DNA from: Isoetes taiwanensis | Taxonomy: Eukaryota > Streptophyta > Lycopodiopsida > Isoetales > Isoetaceae | Length of the DNA: 64,000 nt | Direction of reading: 5' to 3' | Assembly: GCA_021234155.1 (NCBI GenBank) | Contig: JAJEKV010000087.1 | Location: 2,849,242 to 2,913,241 of the forward strand | Shown: in pieces, positions 32,170 to 43,053 of the stretch | How the letters are laid out: each line of letters starts with the position of its first letter | How positions within the stretch are numbered: the first letter of the stretch is position 1 | Program-made: the position numbers and the translations under genes | The notes under the pieces: model-generated | The model's input: only the letters and a program-made list of their open reading frames with translations | What the model was told of the DNA's origin: nothing | The model's database searches: none

Positions 32170-32262
32170 AAAAGAACAGGTTGTGGATGATTTAATTAAT
32201 ATGTATGGCAAATGTGGCTCCGTACTAGAGGCTAAATAGGTCTTTAGTGCTTTGCAAGTTCA
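32170..32262 (+). pseudogene. Pentatricopeptide repeat (PPR) gene fragment
   Basis: One frame reads VVDDLINMYGKCGSVLEAK, then a TAG stop at 32237-32239, then VFSAL. This is the signature of a plant PLS-class PPR repeat (INMYGKCGS, then EA, then VF). PPR proteins act in organelle RNA processing. Only about one repeat unit is present, it has a stop, and low-complexity DNA follows. It is a captured or decayed scrap. Confidence 0.6.
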
Positions 32263-32429
32263 GGATATTAATGCTCTACAAGTTCTGATATTTATGGTTT
32301 GCAAATATTAATCCTTTGATATTAATGTTCTACAAGTTCTCTAAGTTTAATGTTCTCTGCAAGTTCTGATATTAATGGTTCTCTACTATACTATATAAAA
32401 ATGACATAATCTGTATAATTTGGTTTTGT
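32263..32429 (+). repeat. Low-complexity GATATTAATG and CAAGTTCT words
   Basis: The words GATATTAATG, CTACAAGTTCT and GTTCTCT recur irregularly several times between the PPR scrap and the start of Copia B coding sequence. Confidence 0.5.
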
Positions 32430-32595
32430 GTAGGATGTCATTACCAACTGCCCATCGAACAGCACTAAGGCTGCCTTCTACCTGTGCAATTCAAGTTGAA
32501 CAGTGGAGAGAAATGGGCAGCTTGGTTGGGGGTCCAAGCTCTGGGATTTGGACTTTGGATGAACTTCTAATTCTTAACAATGCTAAGAAACAAGA

Positions 32596-33272
32596 TTGGA
32601 TGATTCAAAGGCATGGGACACCGCTCCAAAGAAGCCGCAATGGCAATCAATGGTGTCCAATCCCCAGAAGAAGTTACGTCTATACACTTCTCTTCCATCC
32701 ACATGGACGCATACTGTGGAACTCATGATGACCTCTAGGAAAACAGCAACTTGGGCATTGTTGAAGATCTGGTGGAGATATCTCTTATGCACAAGCAACG
32801 TGGTGATCACCACAAGCCTGAGCAGGCATATGTTGCACAAGCAAGGCAACCATCCAATCCTCAAAATCGAAAGCCTCCTCTTGCTTGTGATGGCACACCT
32901 CTCAGGAAAGATCAGTGCAGAAATTGCATGGGCTTTGGACATTATGCACATGAATGTCCCAGCAAGCCATATCGAAGATCATCCTCTTCAAATTCTTCTG
33001 CTTCTAATTATGCCAAGCATAATTCTGAAACTCCTACTTCCAATGCCAAGAAGCCAGATGAATCTGCCCATATGGTTGAAGCCTTAACTCTTACAGAGGA
33101 GAATTGTCTCATGGAAGAAGCCTGTATTTCTGAAGTCGTCTACATAGACGAAGAAGCATATCTTGCAGATACCCCTCCGGCCTGCATTTCTGAAGTTGTC
33201 TACATAGACGAAGAAGCATGTCTTGCAGATACCCCTCCGGATATCTCAGTTCCAGATTCTATGGATTCATTA
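32596..33272 (+). pseudogene. Copia B gag
   Basis: The Gag-like block LYTSLPSTWTHTVELMM is followed by a frameshift near 32757-32766. The next frame gives EDLVEISLMHKQRGDHH and a CCHC zinc knuckle, CRNCMGFGHYAHEC. The tail holds an exact-looking 60-bp tandem duplication at 33121-33240 (CISEVVYIDEEA twice, one residue different). The zinc knuckle binds the retroelement RNA. The Gag differs from that of Copia A, so these are two families. The gene is cut at 33272 by a MITE. Confidence 0.7.
33121..33240 (+). repeat. 60-bp tandem duplication in gag
   Basis: The unit starts GCCTGTATTTCTGAAGTCGT and ends GATACCCCTCCG. The second copy differs at a few positions. It stays in frame and adds 20 residues to Gag. 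Confidence 0.8.
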
Positions 33273-33817
33273 GAGGTAATTTGAGATCTCCTTTTGTCCC
33301 CATAAGAATCCTCCAATAGAATGAGTACTCTACATCAAACTACAATTAATGCAGCATTAACAACTTCATTGCTGTCGTTTTTTCCCTATAACTTTTGATC
33401 TACTCATGAAAATGTTGCGGCGTTTGTTGCATTAGATGCAGAATGAAAAGACCTTTCAAGTGATATATGGTTATGATGTATTTCAATACAAGCCATATGT
33501 GTTAACCTTAAAAAATATGGTTTTTTGCTCTTTTCTTATATATTTACATCCCAAAAGATATAACAATGGGTTGTCATTAGAAAGATCTTGAGGAGACGAA
33601 TCCATTGCCACAAATAGTGTTCGAATCGGAGTTTTTGATCAAAAGTTATAGTAGAAAAATGACACTGCAAAAGTTAGTTAGAACTGCATTAATTACTGCT
33701 GCCACATAATACTGGAATAAAATACACTGGAGCTCTTCTCTTATTGAACAGTTTAAAAAGCTGATGTGGCTTTTTAAGCATCCCTTAATGGGACAAAATG
33801 AGATCTCAAATTACCTC
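33273..33817. mobile_element. MITE with TA target duplication, about 545 bp
   Basis: The ends GAGGTAATTTGAGATCTCC and GAGATCTCAAATTACCTC are inverted copies. The pairing extends further inward to TTTTGTCCC and GGGACAAAA. TA flanks both sides, as in the Tc1/mariner group. It lies in Copia B between the end of gag and the protease start. The first residues of the protease frame and the last ones of the gag frame come from this element. No transposase is encoded. Confidence 0.75.
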
Positions 33818-33821
33818 TAAT

Positions 33822-35079
33822 GCATCTGTTCTCACTGTCGACTCTGCTTGTACATCTATTATGGTGAATCACCCTGAATTTCTTGTGGATTGTCTACCAA
33901 TTCATGGTGGTGTGCAATTAGGCTCAACTGCTCAAATCGAGGTCACTGGAAAAGGCAATTTTCGTCTTCCTCTTCTTCATGGGTCTGTTGCAGATCTTCC
34001 CAATGCTCTGCTTGTTCCCAGCCTATGCAAGAACCTATTGTCTGTTGCAAAACTGGCTGACCAAGGAATGGTCACCTTTTTTACCTCTGATTCAGTGTTG
34101 TTATTTCCTAAAGATGTTTCGGGCTCTCCCATTGCACAAGGCAGCAGGGTTGGGAATCTTTATGAGATCCCTATTCTTCCAACACATCAAAGTTTTCTCA
34201 CAGAAACTTCTAGGTGCCCTCTGATGCTATGGCATCGTCGTTTTGCACACCGACATCTTCGGGTTTTGGCACACCGACATCTTGTATCAGGCATTCCTTC
34301 TTTACCTTCTGCTGACCTTGGTATTTGTCATGCATGTATGCTTGGAAAGCATGCACGTCGCACCTTTGCTGCTGTTGGGCATCGAGCAGATGAAATTTTA
34401 GAGCTGGTTCACTCGGACTTATGTGGCCCCATGGAGGTTATTGGTCACACTGGCAGCAAATATTATATCTCTTTCATTGATGATCACAGCCGACGTGTGA
34501 TCATTTATTTTTTAAAGCGGAAAAGCCATGCCGTGTAAGCTTTCAAGATGTTTAAAGCTGCAGTAGAGAATCAAACTGGTAGAACCATCAAATGCTTACG
34601 CACAGATGGTGGTGGTGAATATATCAGCAACCTTTTTCAAGATCTTTGTCAACAGGCTGGTATTCATCGGCAATATACCACTCGCCACACTCCTCAACAG
34701 AGTGGGGTCGCCGAAAGGAAAAATCGCACCATATGTGAGGCTGCCAAGAGTATTCTCATCCAGGGACATTTGGATAGGACGTTTTGGGAAGAAGCTGTTG
34801 CAGTTGCTGTTCACACCCAGAATCTTTCCCCTACAGTAGCAGTCCCTGATTCTACACCTCATGAAGCTTGGTTTGGGAAAAAGGCTGATGTCTCTCGTTT
34901 TCGAGTGTTTGGGTGCACGGTATATGTCCAGGTACCAAAAGATCTCAGATCTAAATTTGCAGACAAAAGCATGCAGTGCCATTTTGTTGGCTATTCTTCC
35001 AACCATAAAGGATACAAGTGTTGGGATCCTGCTACAAATCGAGTTCTTGTAAGTACTGATATTCATTTTGATGAGTTTA
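33822..35079 (+). pseudogene. Copia B protease and integrase
   Basis: The aspartic protease begins with LTVDSACTSIMV (Asp-Ser-Ala active site). The pre-integrase zinc domain shows WHRRFAHRH with CHACMLGKH. The integrase core shows HSDLCGPM, FIDDHSRR and, after a TAA stop at 34536-34538, TDGGGEY and GVAERKNR with the catalytic Asp and Glu. The stop is in frame with both sides, so it is one nonsense change. The sequence ends at 35079, where a TIR element is inserted; the frame resumes after it at about 37237. Confidence 0.85.
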
Positions 35080-37233
35080 AACAAGGTTTAAAATGAAACG
35101 CACTTATTTAAGAAGTGCGTTTGGAAGATTCCTTCTAAAAATTTATAAAATTCTAAAATCCCTCTAAAAAGGGCCCTTTTATTACCTTTAGTCCAAAGAT
35201 TTATAAAACTGCTCGTGAAAACAGACATTTTAAGAAGACTTAGTATTAAGGAAAAACACACACAAAAAAAAAAATCCCATTTTAGAGGGGGAAAGAACTA
35301 CAATGAAATTCAAAGATTGACTATGGGGCAAATTCATATGAAGAAATTAGATGCTTTTGTACCTTGTCCCTGAAAGTTTTTATATTAGCTGTTTTAGAAG
35401 ACAGGAAATTTGTAATTTCACAACCATTTTGGCTGAACATCCTAATGGACCTTAAAACACATTGGGCGGCAGTTGAACAAACTTCTTGAATGACAAACCA
35501 TTGTTTTTGCATCACATAGTAGAGCGAGAAGTAGCAACCCCTCAGAAGTTTACCTATTTATTTACAAAATATATAGGAAAGGGTAAGGCAGACGAATACT
35601 TCACTGCCAGAGAAATGTGCATGGTGCCCACTGCTACAGATGACGTAATTGTGATGAATATGCTCAACATTGCTAAGGAGGTTGACTATCTTTTGAGCAT
35701 CACCATGTTGTAGATTGGTATATGCGTTCAGAAATATATCTCCGAGAATAAAAAGGAGGGCATGTAATCACATGGCTTCATTACTTCAACTTTTGTATCC
35801 TCGGTATAAATTTATACTGCATCATCAACTAAAACTTCAGCTTAACTACAAGACATCGTGGATGTATTGGTATTTGCAATTGGATAAACCATGTGGTTTC
35901 CTTCTAGTCAAACACCTGTGTCACCATAATATTTTGGAGTTCTTTGCCTTTAGTAGCAATTTTTTAGCTACCTGGAGTGAAGTTCGCATGTATGTAGAGA
36001 AAAAAAAGTAGAAATAACAACATGATTCGACTACTTTATGCTCTAACATTGCATTACAAGCTCAGAAAATTTAGAACCGTTTTAGAACTTTTTAGACTAA
36101 AAAACTAAGAACAGTGTGTAAAATTATCCCTTATGTGTGTTACTTTAGTAGTTTTCAGTTGCCAAACCCTTTGGCGAGCAAGAAAGACCCCAAAAGATTT
36201 TACACGATATATATCTGGACTGCATATATTATATATATACATATATAATAATATATAAAAGTCTTATATATATATATGTAATTCGGTATAAATTTATACC
36301 GTTTCTCCGTATAGATTTATACCGCAAGAGTTCTCTTTTCTTGTCGGATATATATATGTAATTATGTGTATATATTATATATATATACACATATATGTGT
36401 ATAAATTGGTTGTCTGAGGGTTTTCTGCGGTATAAATTTATACCGAGAGAGCTGTCGCGGTATAAATTTATACCGAGAGAGCTCTCGTGGTATAACGAGG
36501 GAGCTCTCACGGTATAAATTTATACCGTGAGAGCTCTCGCAGTGAATCGAGAGAGCTCTCGCGGTATAAATTTATACCGCTCGAGTCCTCTTGCGGTATA
36601 AATTTATACCGCTCGAGTCCACTTGCGGTATAAATTTATACCATGCGAACTCTCTGGCATGTCATATCCGCACAGCACTACCTATTGTGGTATAAATCTA
36701 TACCACCCAGAAATTTATTTTGAAGACGTTATGTCCACGCATTGTCATCGCGGTATACATAAGTCTATAGCAAGACGGATGAGCAAATAAGAGCAAGTAT
36801 ATAAGACGAAGAGCGAGCGTCTTCGACTCCAACTTGCGCTTCAATGTGAAAATGTTTGCTTCAATGAGGCAATGTCAAAATGTGTTGCATTTTTTACAGT
36901 TTTGTTCATAGTTTTGGGAAAACTTTGAATAAAATACCTTTTGGCACTTTAGTGTGCTTGCTGTTTTTTTCAATGTCTATTTTGTTTAGTTTTTGAAAAT
37001 ATTACTATTTCGCAAACCAAACTAGGGGGGGCAAAAAGGGATGTCAAACAATTTTGAATGGAAGCTAAGTTCACACCCCCCTCCAAAATGATGCCTAAAA
37101 TTTTCAAATTGTCACACTTGTCACAAATATACCACAAAAAGGGACCTTTTTGGGGGGATTTTAGGGAATCTTTCAAAGATTCCTTTTGAAGTGCGTTTTG
37201 AGCAAATTAGTGCGTTTCATTTTAAACTTTGTT
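35080..37233. mobile_element. 2.15 kb TIR element carrying a palindrome array
   Basis: The left end AACAAGGTTTAAAATGAAAC and the inverted right end AACAAAGTTTAAAATGAAAC match over more than 25 bases (through CGCACT). Inner stretches such as AAGTGCGTTTGGAAGATTCC also match in inverted form. TTTA flanks both sides (35076-35079 and 37234-37237); a TTA duplication is equally possible, which would suggest PIF/Harbinger. Deleting the element plus one TTTA rejoins the Copia B frame, which supports the edges. Open frames inside (for example 35486-35713, GKADEYFTAREMCMVPTATDD) match no transposase I know. Confidence 0.75.
36284..36705. repeat. Array of GGTATAAATTTATACC palindromes
   Basis: The perfect palindrome CGGTATAAATTTATACCG or its 16-bp core occurs at about 36284, 36428, 36458, 36510, 36561, 36593 and 36625, with decayed copies at 36308 and 36688. 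Between units lie GAGAGCTCTC palindromes. At 36502-36537 the two types nest into one perfect inverted repeat of about 36 bases. A TA microsatellite flanks the array on the left (36220-36400). It would extrude as cruciforms, or transcribe into hairpins. Each unit also holds TATAAAT on both strands. Confidence 0.85.
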
Positions 37234-37283
37234 TTTAGCATCCCAGGGCAGATTGAGAATGCAGACTTCATTGATTGGGAGAT

Positions 37284-38845
37284 TGTGACGTCCCCTACTC
37301 ATATACGATGCACTCATCGTATACAAACAGGAGTTCATCCCCTATACCAGCTCCACGCTGATACAAGGCCCTCCACACATCACTGCCATCCAGTGGGAAG
37401 AATGAAGGTGTCATTTACCCTGTCTCCCTCAGGGCCTACCTAGCTGCGGAAGCGTAAACATACATGTCAGTAGTACATACATCAACATCATATGACCATC
37501 ACGAAGGATGGTCCTCCACATATCTGCATAGACAAAGATCAGCACATCACAAAGGGAATCCTACCCAAGGCTCAGACTCAAGGGATGACTGACGGCTTGG
37601 GTCTCCAGAGTTCATTGCAGACAGAATTCATGGCAATGGATTTGGCTGGCATAAGAACATGGCTTAGGGTTGTCCACTCCATCCGCCCCTCCTGTGCACA
37701 CTTTGCAGAGTGGGCTGAAAAGTGTTGGGACCTGACTGTAGCCCGCCGGATGCATAGCCAAAAGGGCTATTCCTGGGTTTCATCTTCCTGGCCCCGATGG
37801 GGGCGTGTAGGGATCACTCCCTCCCAGATCTACATGCCGACTCGTGGTGACTAGAGGGCCACCGCCTGCACTGACCGAACCCAATGGAAAGTGAACACCA
37901 CTTCACGGGTGTCGAGCCCATACCTTACCCGCACTCGGTAAGCTATTGGGCCTAGTCACAATGATCCCTGTGAGGCCTTACACACCGTAGGGACCGCCAA
38001 GAGTCGTAACATGAACCTCCTTCTAGCCGGGCCCTGCCCCTTCACCCACAACCCTGTGGTTCTTGTAATGTGCCTAATCTACAAAGTGCTAGAGAGGCTA
38101 ACTAGGAGCATCAACTACTAGGCTTGGAGGTCTCTACCCCCTTCCCAATACAAGGAGTTCATAGAGATACATCATCCATATAATATCATGTAAGAACTAA
38201 AGAACAAGATCTAATCTATATCATAGAGTTAGGTTCTTTAGTTAGAGTCCTGGTATCTAGAGATCTAGATAGTCGCTAAAGGCGCATTTAATAGGCTAAA
38301 CCCTCGATACAATGACCGGAAAACGGTTTAGACCATTAAATCGACTACATACCGATCCATGAGTTGCTCCTCCCGACCGAAGTTCGACCATCCCACTGAA
38401 TCGCCGTATCAAGGGAAACTAATGGTGCAATTCTCTTGGGCGTAGTTCGGGAGGCGGTTTTGGCCCGGGCAGCCAAAACAGAGCTCTAGAACCCTAGGGA
38501 CGAAAATGGCAAGTTAGGGTTTCTCCTACCTAAATAGACAAGGGGTTAGGGCTAGGGTTTCCAATTATCCCTTTAGGCATGTGGGATAATTGGGAATGGG
38601 CCCACTTGCCTTTAATGGCTAGGTGGCAAAAATGTGTCCACATGGAAAGGTGTGCACCTTAATAAATGTGCACATTGGTAAATGTGCACATTAATACATG
38701 CACATACCTAGTAAGTTGCCCCCTAGGGGCTACCCACTTGGCTACATGTTGGCGCATATCGCCACGGAGTGGGCGGTACGCTGTGATTTTAGGCAAAGAC
38801 AAAGATACGCCCCCGGACCGTGATAATCGTGGCCGGAACATCACA
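37284..38845 (-). mobile_element. Solo LTR with GAGAT target duplication
   Basis: It starts TGTGACGTCCC and ends GGAACATCACA, so the ends pair (TGTGA and TCACA). GAGAT occurs directly before (37279-37283) and after (38846-38850), a 5-bp target duplication typical of LTR retrotransposon integrase. There are no internal genes, so this is a solo LTR of 1562 bp left by recombination. It belongs to the family at 11971 and 13580, whose primer site shows a minus-strand sense. Removing it and one GAGAT restores the Copia B frame. ORFs inside are chance frames. Confidence 0.85.
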
Positions 38846-40730
38846 GAGATCCTCGTTTCTGATCCTCTAGAGTCCTTCCTAGATCAGGAAGCAGCCCGGT
38901 TAGCCCATGCATCCATTTCTGAAACTCCACCTCCGCCCACTCCTTTTGAAGCTTTATCCGCTGCTCATTCTCCTTCTGTTTCCCATCCACCTGCGCTCAT
39001 TGCCTCTGATTCGTCTCCTGCTCAAGAAGCATTGCACCCACCTCCAATTCCCCTTACCCATAGCCAAAGAACCCGCACACCTTCCTTGAAAGTTATTGAA
39101 AATGCTGAAGTAAGCCTCGCTGAATGGATTTGCTTGGCCACTTTCGATCAACCTCCTAGTATTCATGCTGCTCTCAACAGTCCAGAAGCCTCTTTTTGGC
39201 ATACTGCTGCTCAAGCTGAGCTCAATTCTATGCACATCAATCATGTTTGGAATCTTGTTCCTCCATCTCCAGGGCGGCCCATTGTTGATTCCAAATGGGT
39301 TCTCTCCAAGAAATACAGAGCTGATGGTACTTTAGATAGATACAAAGCCAGATTAGTCGCCAGAGAGTTTACTCAAATTCATGGCGTAGACTACGATGAA
39401 ACTTACTCCCCTGTTATCCACATGACCAGCCTCCGCACTATCCTTGCTCTTGCTGCTCAGAACGATTGGGAAATTATTCAATTGGACGTCCAGACCGCTT
39501 TTCTTCATGGTGACCTGCAAGAAGAAGTTTTTATGCGACAGCCCCCAGGCTTTGAAAATCCTCAGTTTCCACATCATGTCTGCCATCTCAAGAAGGCCAT
39601 TTATGGTTTGAAAAGCTTCCCGTGCTTGGTTTCAAAAATTTGATTCCGTCCTTCAAAACCTCCAGTTCACCTGCTCTCCTACTGAATTCAACGTTTACCT
39701 TCGCCGCACCTCCCGCTCTATCATTCTTGTTCTTCTCTATGTTGACGATATGCTCATAATTGGCCATCCTCGCCCTGCTCTCGAAGACATTTATGAACAC
39801 CTCTGTCATCATTTCCAGATGAAGTATCTTGGTGATGCTAGTTTTTTCTTAGGTCTGCATATTCACCGAAATCGCCCACATCGTACTCTTCACTTACATC
39901 AGAACCTGTATATCAGGGAGATTCTCCGTTGTTTTCACATGCAAGATGCACGGCCTGTCTGCACCCCCATGGAAACCCATCTTTCCCTTTTTGCCGACTC
40001 TCCCATTCATGGCCCATCTCCTAATCTTCCTTTTCGATCAATCATTGGCACCCTAATGTATCTAATGATTTGCACTCGTCCCGATCTCTCCTTTGTTGTC
40101 ATTACCTTCAGCCAATTCAATGACAAATTCACTGAATACCACTGGAACCTTGCCAAACGCATTCTTCGCTATCTTCAAGCTACCCCAAACCATGGCCTTC
40201 TTTACTCCCCTGGTTCTTATTCCCAGCTTACTCTCTTTGTGGATGCTAGCTATGGCACAAACTCTGCTGGTAGATCTACTACGGGCTGTTGTTTTCTGTT
40301 ACATGGTGGACTGATAGGTTGGATCACCCACAAGCAATCCACTGTTGTGCGGTCTTCGGCTGAAGCTGAGTACTTGGCTCTCTCTCATGGCGCTCGCGAT
40401 CTGGTAGCATATGATCGACTCATTCATTTTGTCATGGATCATGTTGAGCATCCTATTTCAGTCTGGATTGACAACATGAGTGCTATCAATATGGCTCAGA
40501 ACCCTGCTCATCGAACCAGGACTAATCACATACCTATTCATTTTCATTACATTCGTCAACAAATTGAAGAGGGTTTAGTTCAGCTTGGCTACATTCCTAC
40601 TAGTCAAATGCTAGCCGATGGTTTCACTAAAGCACTTGGTCGTGATCTGTTTATCAAACATCATGAGGCCCTTGGCATTTCCTGTTTTGTATCAGGCTTG
40701 GGGGGGAGTGTTGAAGACATCACAGCCTGA
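38846..40730 (+). pseudogene. Copia B reverse transcriptase and RNase H
   Basis: After a Pro-rich linker the RT begins at WICLATFDQ and shows VDSKWVLSKKYRADG, YKARLVAREFTQ, QLDVQTAFLHGDL with the first catalytic Asp, and KKAIYGLK. Then an apparent 2-base deletion near 39612-39617 shifts the frame. The rest follows in the next register: LYVDDMLIIG (catalytic Asp pair), YLGDASFFLGL and SIIGTLMYLM. The RNase H shows VDASYGTN, SSAEAEYLALS, DNMSAINMAQ and a last LADGFTKAL. The stop is at 40728-40730. All parts are typical of plant Copia. Confidence 0.9.
40698..40708 (+). promoter_or_regulatory. Copia B polypurine tract
   Basis: The run CTTGGGGGGGAG directly precedes TGTTGAAGACATC, the start of the 3' LTR. 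This is the expected position of the plus-strand primer. Confidence 0.75.
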
Positions 40731-40935
40731 CACTTGGCATGTACAAGAGATCGCCACGTCATTCTCCAGATCCAGGAGAAGACACAGAGATCCGTTGCTA
40801 TTATGTTGCTCTTTTATTGTTTTGTGTTCGTTTCATGATTCGCTCCAAGGAGCTCATTGTATTTAGTCCAAACTCCTGCATCAATAGATCAGTCGTTTCC
40901 ATTGTATTCTCGTTCTTGTTCTTGCTTTCACAAAG
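40709..40935 (+). mobile_element. Copia B 3' LTR
   Basis: It starts TGTTGAAGACATCACAGCCT after the polypurine tract. A likely end is TTGCTTTCACA at about 40935, giving a short LTR as in many Copia elements. No second copy exists in the window to confirm the end. The following AATCTGGCACCAGAG looks like a primer-site word and could mean that the LTR ends later, at about 40956. Confidence 0.6.
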
Positions 40936-41100
40936 GCCTCAAAAACTACGAATCTGGCACCAGAGATGCTCTCATCTGCAGTAACTATAAAGTAAATTGT
41001 CAATTGGTTATTCTAAAAATCTTAAATACAAAGATAAGGATCCAATAAATATAGGAAAATCCAATTTATCAGACAACAACAGAACATCAGAAGAACTTAC

Positions 41101-41775
41101 AAAGGTTATCTTAGGTGCCTTCCATGTAAGAGCATTTGATATATAATCTCAAACATAATTCACCGTTGTACACATCCATTACACACTTATAAATATTCAA
41201 AACCTCAAGGCTAATGTACATGCCATTCAAGCTAAATATATCATTCAGCAATGTGTCAAAATTCCAGAATAGAGATGTAATGGACGAACAGGTTTTTTCA
41301 TAGCTGGATACTTTTTGAAAGAACAAACACCTAATATTTTTGCCTCAAACTTAGCAATTGATATCTTGAGATGTTCCTTTTTCATCTGATTGTTCTCAGA
41401 ACTTGATCCATTAGCATTTGCTGGACTGCCATAACTGGAACTGGTGCTGTTCTGGAAGGAAGAGCAGAGTTGGACTCTCCAAAAGGCTCTTACCAATTCT
41501 GACTGATTCAGGTTTCTAGCTTTTGATAATGCTAGTATTTAAGAAGGCAGTGCCAACATCACGCAAAGGCGTACATCTGTTCCCAAAGCTGTGCTCCTTT
41601 GAATCTTGGCTAACAGGACAATCCTGTTGGACGTCCTTACCATGATCTGAGCAGCTTAAAACACTTCCAGAAGAAGTGGCATTATGGTCATCATGCTTGA
41701 TTGCTCCGTTGAGCTGTTGCTCACTGTTTTGTTCATGAAACTGAAAGGAAGCAATGGAAATCCCGCACACGAATT
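41101..41775 (-). pseudogene. Exon-like remnants of an unknown gene
   Basis: Two neighbouring minus-strand frames (41770-41516 and 41496-41245) read as low-complexity but protein-like sequence: FHEQNSEQQLNGAIKHDDHN, then SQDSKEHSFGNRCTPLRDVG, then a Ser-rich stretch. They would join after one frameshift near 41500-41520. I do not recognise the family. Confidence 0.25.
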
Positions 41776-42060
41776 ATAGATGGAGCATGATGCCGCACCT
41801 TATACTTCATAGCTATTCAAATTGTCGGATTTGTGGTTATTTTGATCTGTGTTTCGCTCAGTCGGGATAATGTTTGTGCTCTAAGGGGGAAAAAATTTAA
41901 GGAAAACTCTGTTATCATCATTTACTGCCATAATTTATCCATGTTTTTCGATTCCTGCCTCTCCGTAGTAAACGGAAATCTGGTTCTATATTCAAAGAGC
42001 GAAATGAAATTTATCAATATCTTCTGCAACACCCCAGGAAATGCTTTTCCCATCTATTCC

Positions 42061-42943
42061 TTAACGTCCTGTCCCCGTCCTGTCCCTCAGCATTTAGCTG
42101 TAGGTTTCAATCTCGACCGTCGATCTTGAAGTGTTATATCCAGTAAAAATTTGTTATGACCATAACACAAATGTTATGTCCATAACATTTCTTATGCTGC
42201 CACGTGATCCTTTTATTTTTTATTTTGTTTGCCCTCTGCCATAGCAAGCCGTGGTCGAATCCCTTCGCCATAGCCGCCATAGCCAGGCCTCCAGGTAAGT
42301 AAGGGTTTTCAATCCGCTTTCAATCTAGCTTACTGCTCAGATCCGGTTCTAAATCCGGCTTACTGCTCAGATTCGGCTTAGGTTGGGGCTGCTCAGATTG
42401 GGGCATCTGCAGCAAGCCGAAGCTCAGATTGGGGCATCTGCCGAAGCTCTGCTCAGATTAGGGCATCTGCTCAGCTTGGGGCATCTGCCGAAGCTCTAAA
42501 GCTCTGCCGAAGCTCAGATTGGCTGCTGCTTGTGTTTGATCCTTCGAATCCTACTGTTGTTGCTGTGTATGAGCCATAAACAGACGTGCATAAGCTATCC
42601 CAGGCTGATTCTATGAAGCTTTTGGGCGTCCCCGGGTTGCCGCGGATGCTAGAATGTAGTGCGCTCTTTGGGCCAAGCTTTTGAGTTTTGACTATATGCC
42701 ACTGCGCCAAATGCCTCGCCCAGACGTTAAGGTCGATAATTTCTCGGAGTTATGGGTCAGGAAAATGGCCTCGTGGTCATGTGGCCACGAAATTAGGAAT
42801 TTCGTGGCCACATGGCCACGAGGCCATTTTCCTGGCCCATAACTCCTCGGGAGAGGACGTTATCTACCGGAATTTCGTGGCCACATGGCCACTCGGCCAT
42901 TTTCCTGGCCCATAACTCCTCGGGAGAGGACGTTATCTACCCC
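42061..42943. mobile_element. Foldback, MULE-like element in the ORF copy
   Basis: The ends AACGTCCTGTCCC and, inverted, AACGTCCTCTCCC lie next to ATCTATTCCTT on the left and ATCTACCCCTT on the right, a 9-11 bp imperfect target duplication as made by Mutator-like elements. Inside is a GCTCAGATTGGGGCATCTGC tandem array (about 42355-42525). Near the right end is a strong hairpin, whose right arm (about 42800-42870) is duplicated in tandem (to 42943). No transposase frame. Confidence 0.6.
42716..42868. repeat. Near-perfect 70-bp-arm hairpin
   Basis: The left arm includes GGAAAATGGCCTCGTGGTCA and TGTGGCCACGAAAT; the right arm includes ATTTCGTGGCCACATGGCCA and CGAGGCCATTTTCC. The loop is about four bases. 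The arms differ at only a few sites close to the loop and more towards the base. Confidence 0.8.
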
Positions 42944-43053
42944 TTCTATTTTTCCAGAGGGCAGACGAGGCAGGCCCTGCTTGCTCTCCAAAATAGAGCT
43001 TTATTCTCTCAGATACTCTTGTCTACTGGCTATTTTTGCTTACTGCCTATGGC

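Larger units (their letters stand above)
32430..40935 (+). mobile_element. Copia B retrotransposon, 5'-truncated, with three nested insertions
   Basis: Gag, protease, integrase, RT and RNase H occur in Copia order on the plus strand, followed by a polypurine tract and a 3' LTR. No 5' LTR like the 3' one is visible to the left, so the 5' end is lost. Three later insertions sit inside it: 33273-33817, 35080-37233 and 37284-38845. With those removed, the reading frame runs on across the second and third sites. A nonsense codon and at least two frameshifts make it inactive. Confidence 0.85.
41757..43053 (+). pseudogene. Third, interrupted copy of the 165-aa membrane ORF
   Basis: 41757-42060 matches 50465-50770 and 42944-43053 matches 50780-50890, nearly base for base, with the ORF words ILICVSLSRDNVCALRGKKF and YCHNLSMFFDS. 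A 0.9 kb foldback element sits in between. There are further small indels. Homology stops sharply at both outer ends, so only this ORF region is shared. Confidence 0.75.

Noticed and set aside
35486-35713. 75-codon ORF as a transposase fragment
   Set aside because: No DDE or zinc-finger pattern is visible, so I left it as unknown cargo.
36284-36705. CRISPR-like array
   Set aside because: The units are palindromes with short, similar, themselves palindromic spacers inside a plant transposon; there are no unique spacers and no cas genes.
40936-40975. AATCTGGCACCAGAG as a primer-binding site marking a second Copia start
   Set aside because: No gag or leader sequence follows, and it sits right of a 3' LTR; chance similarity or an uncertain LTR end is simpler.
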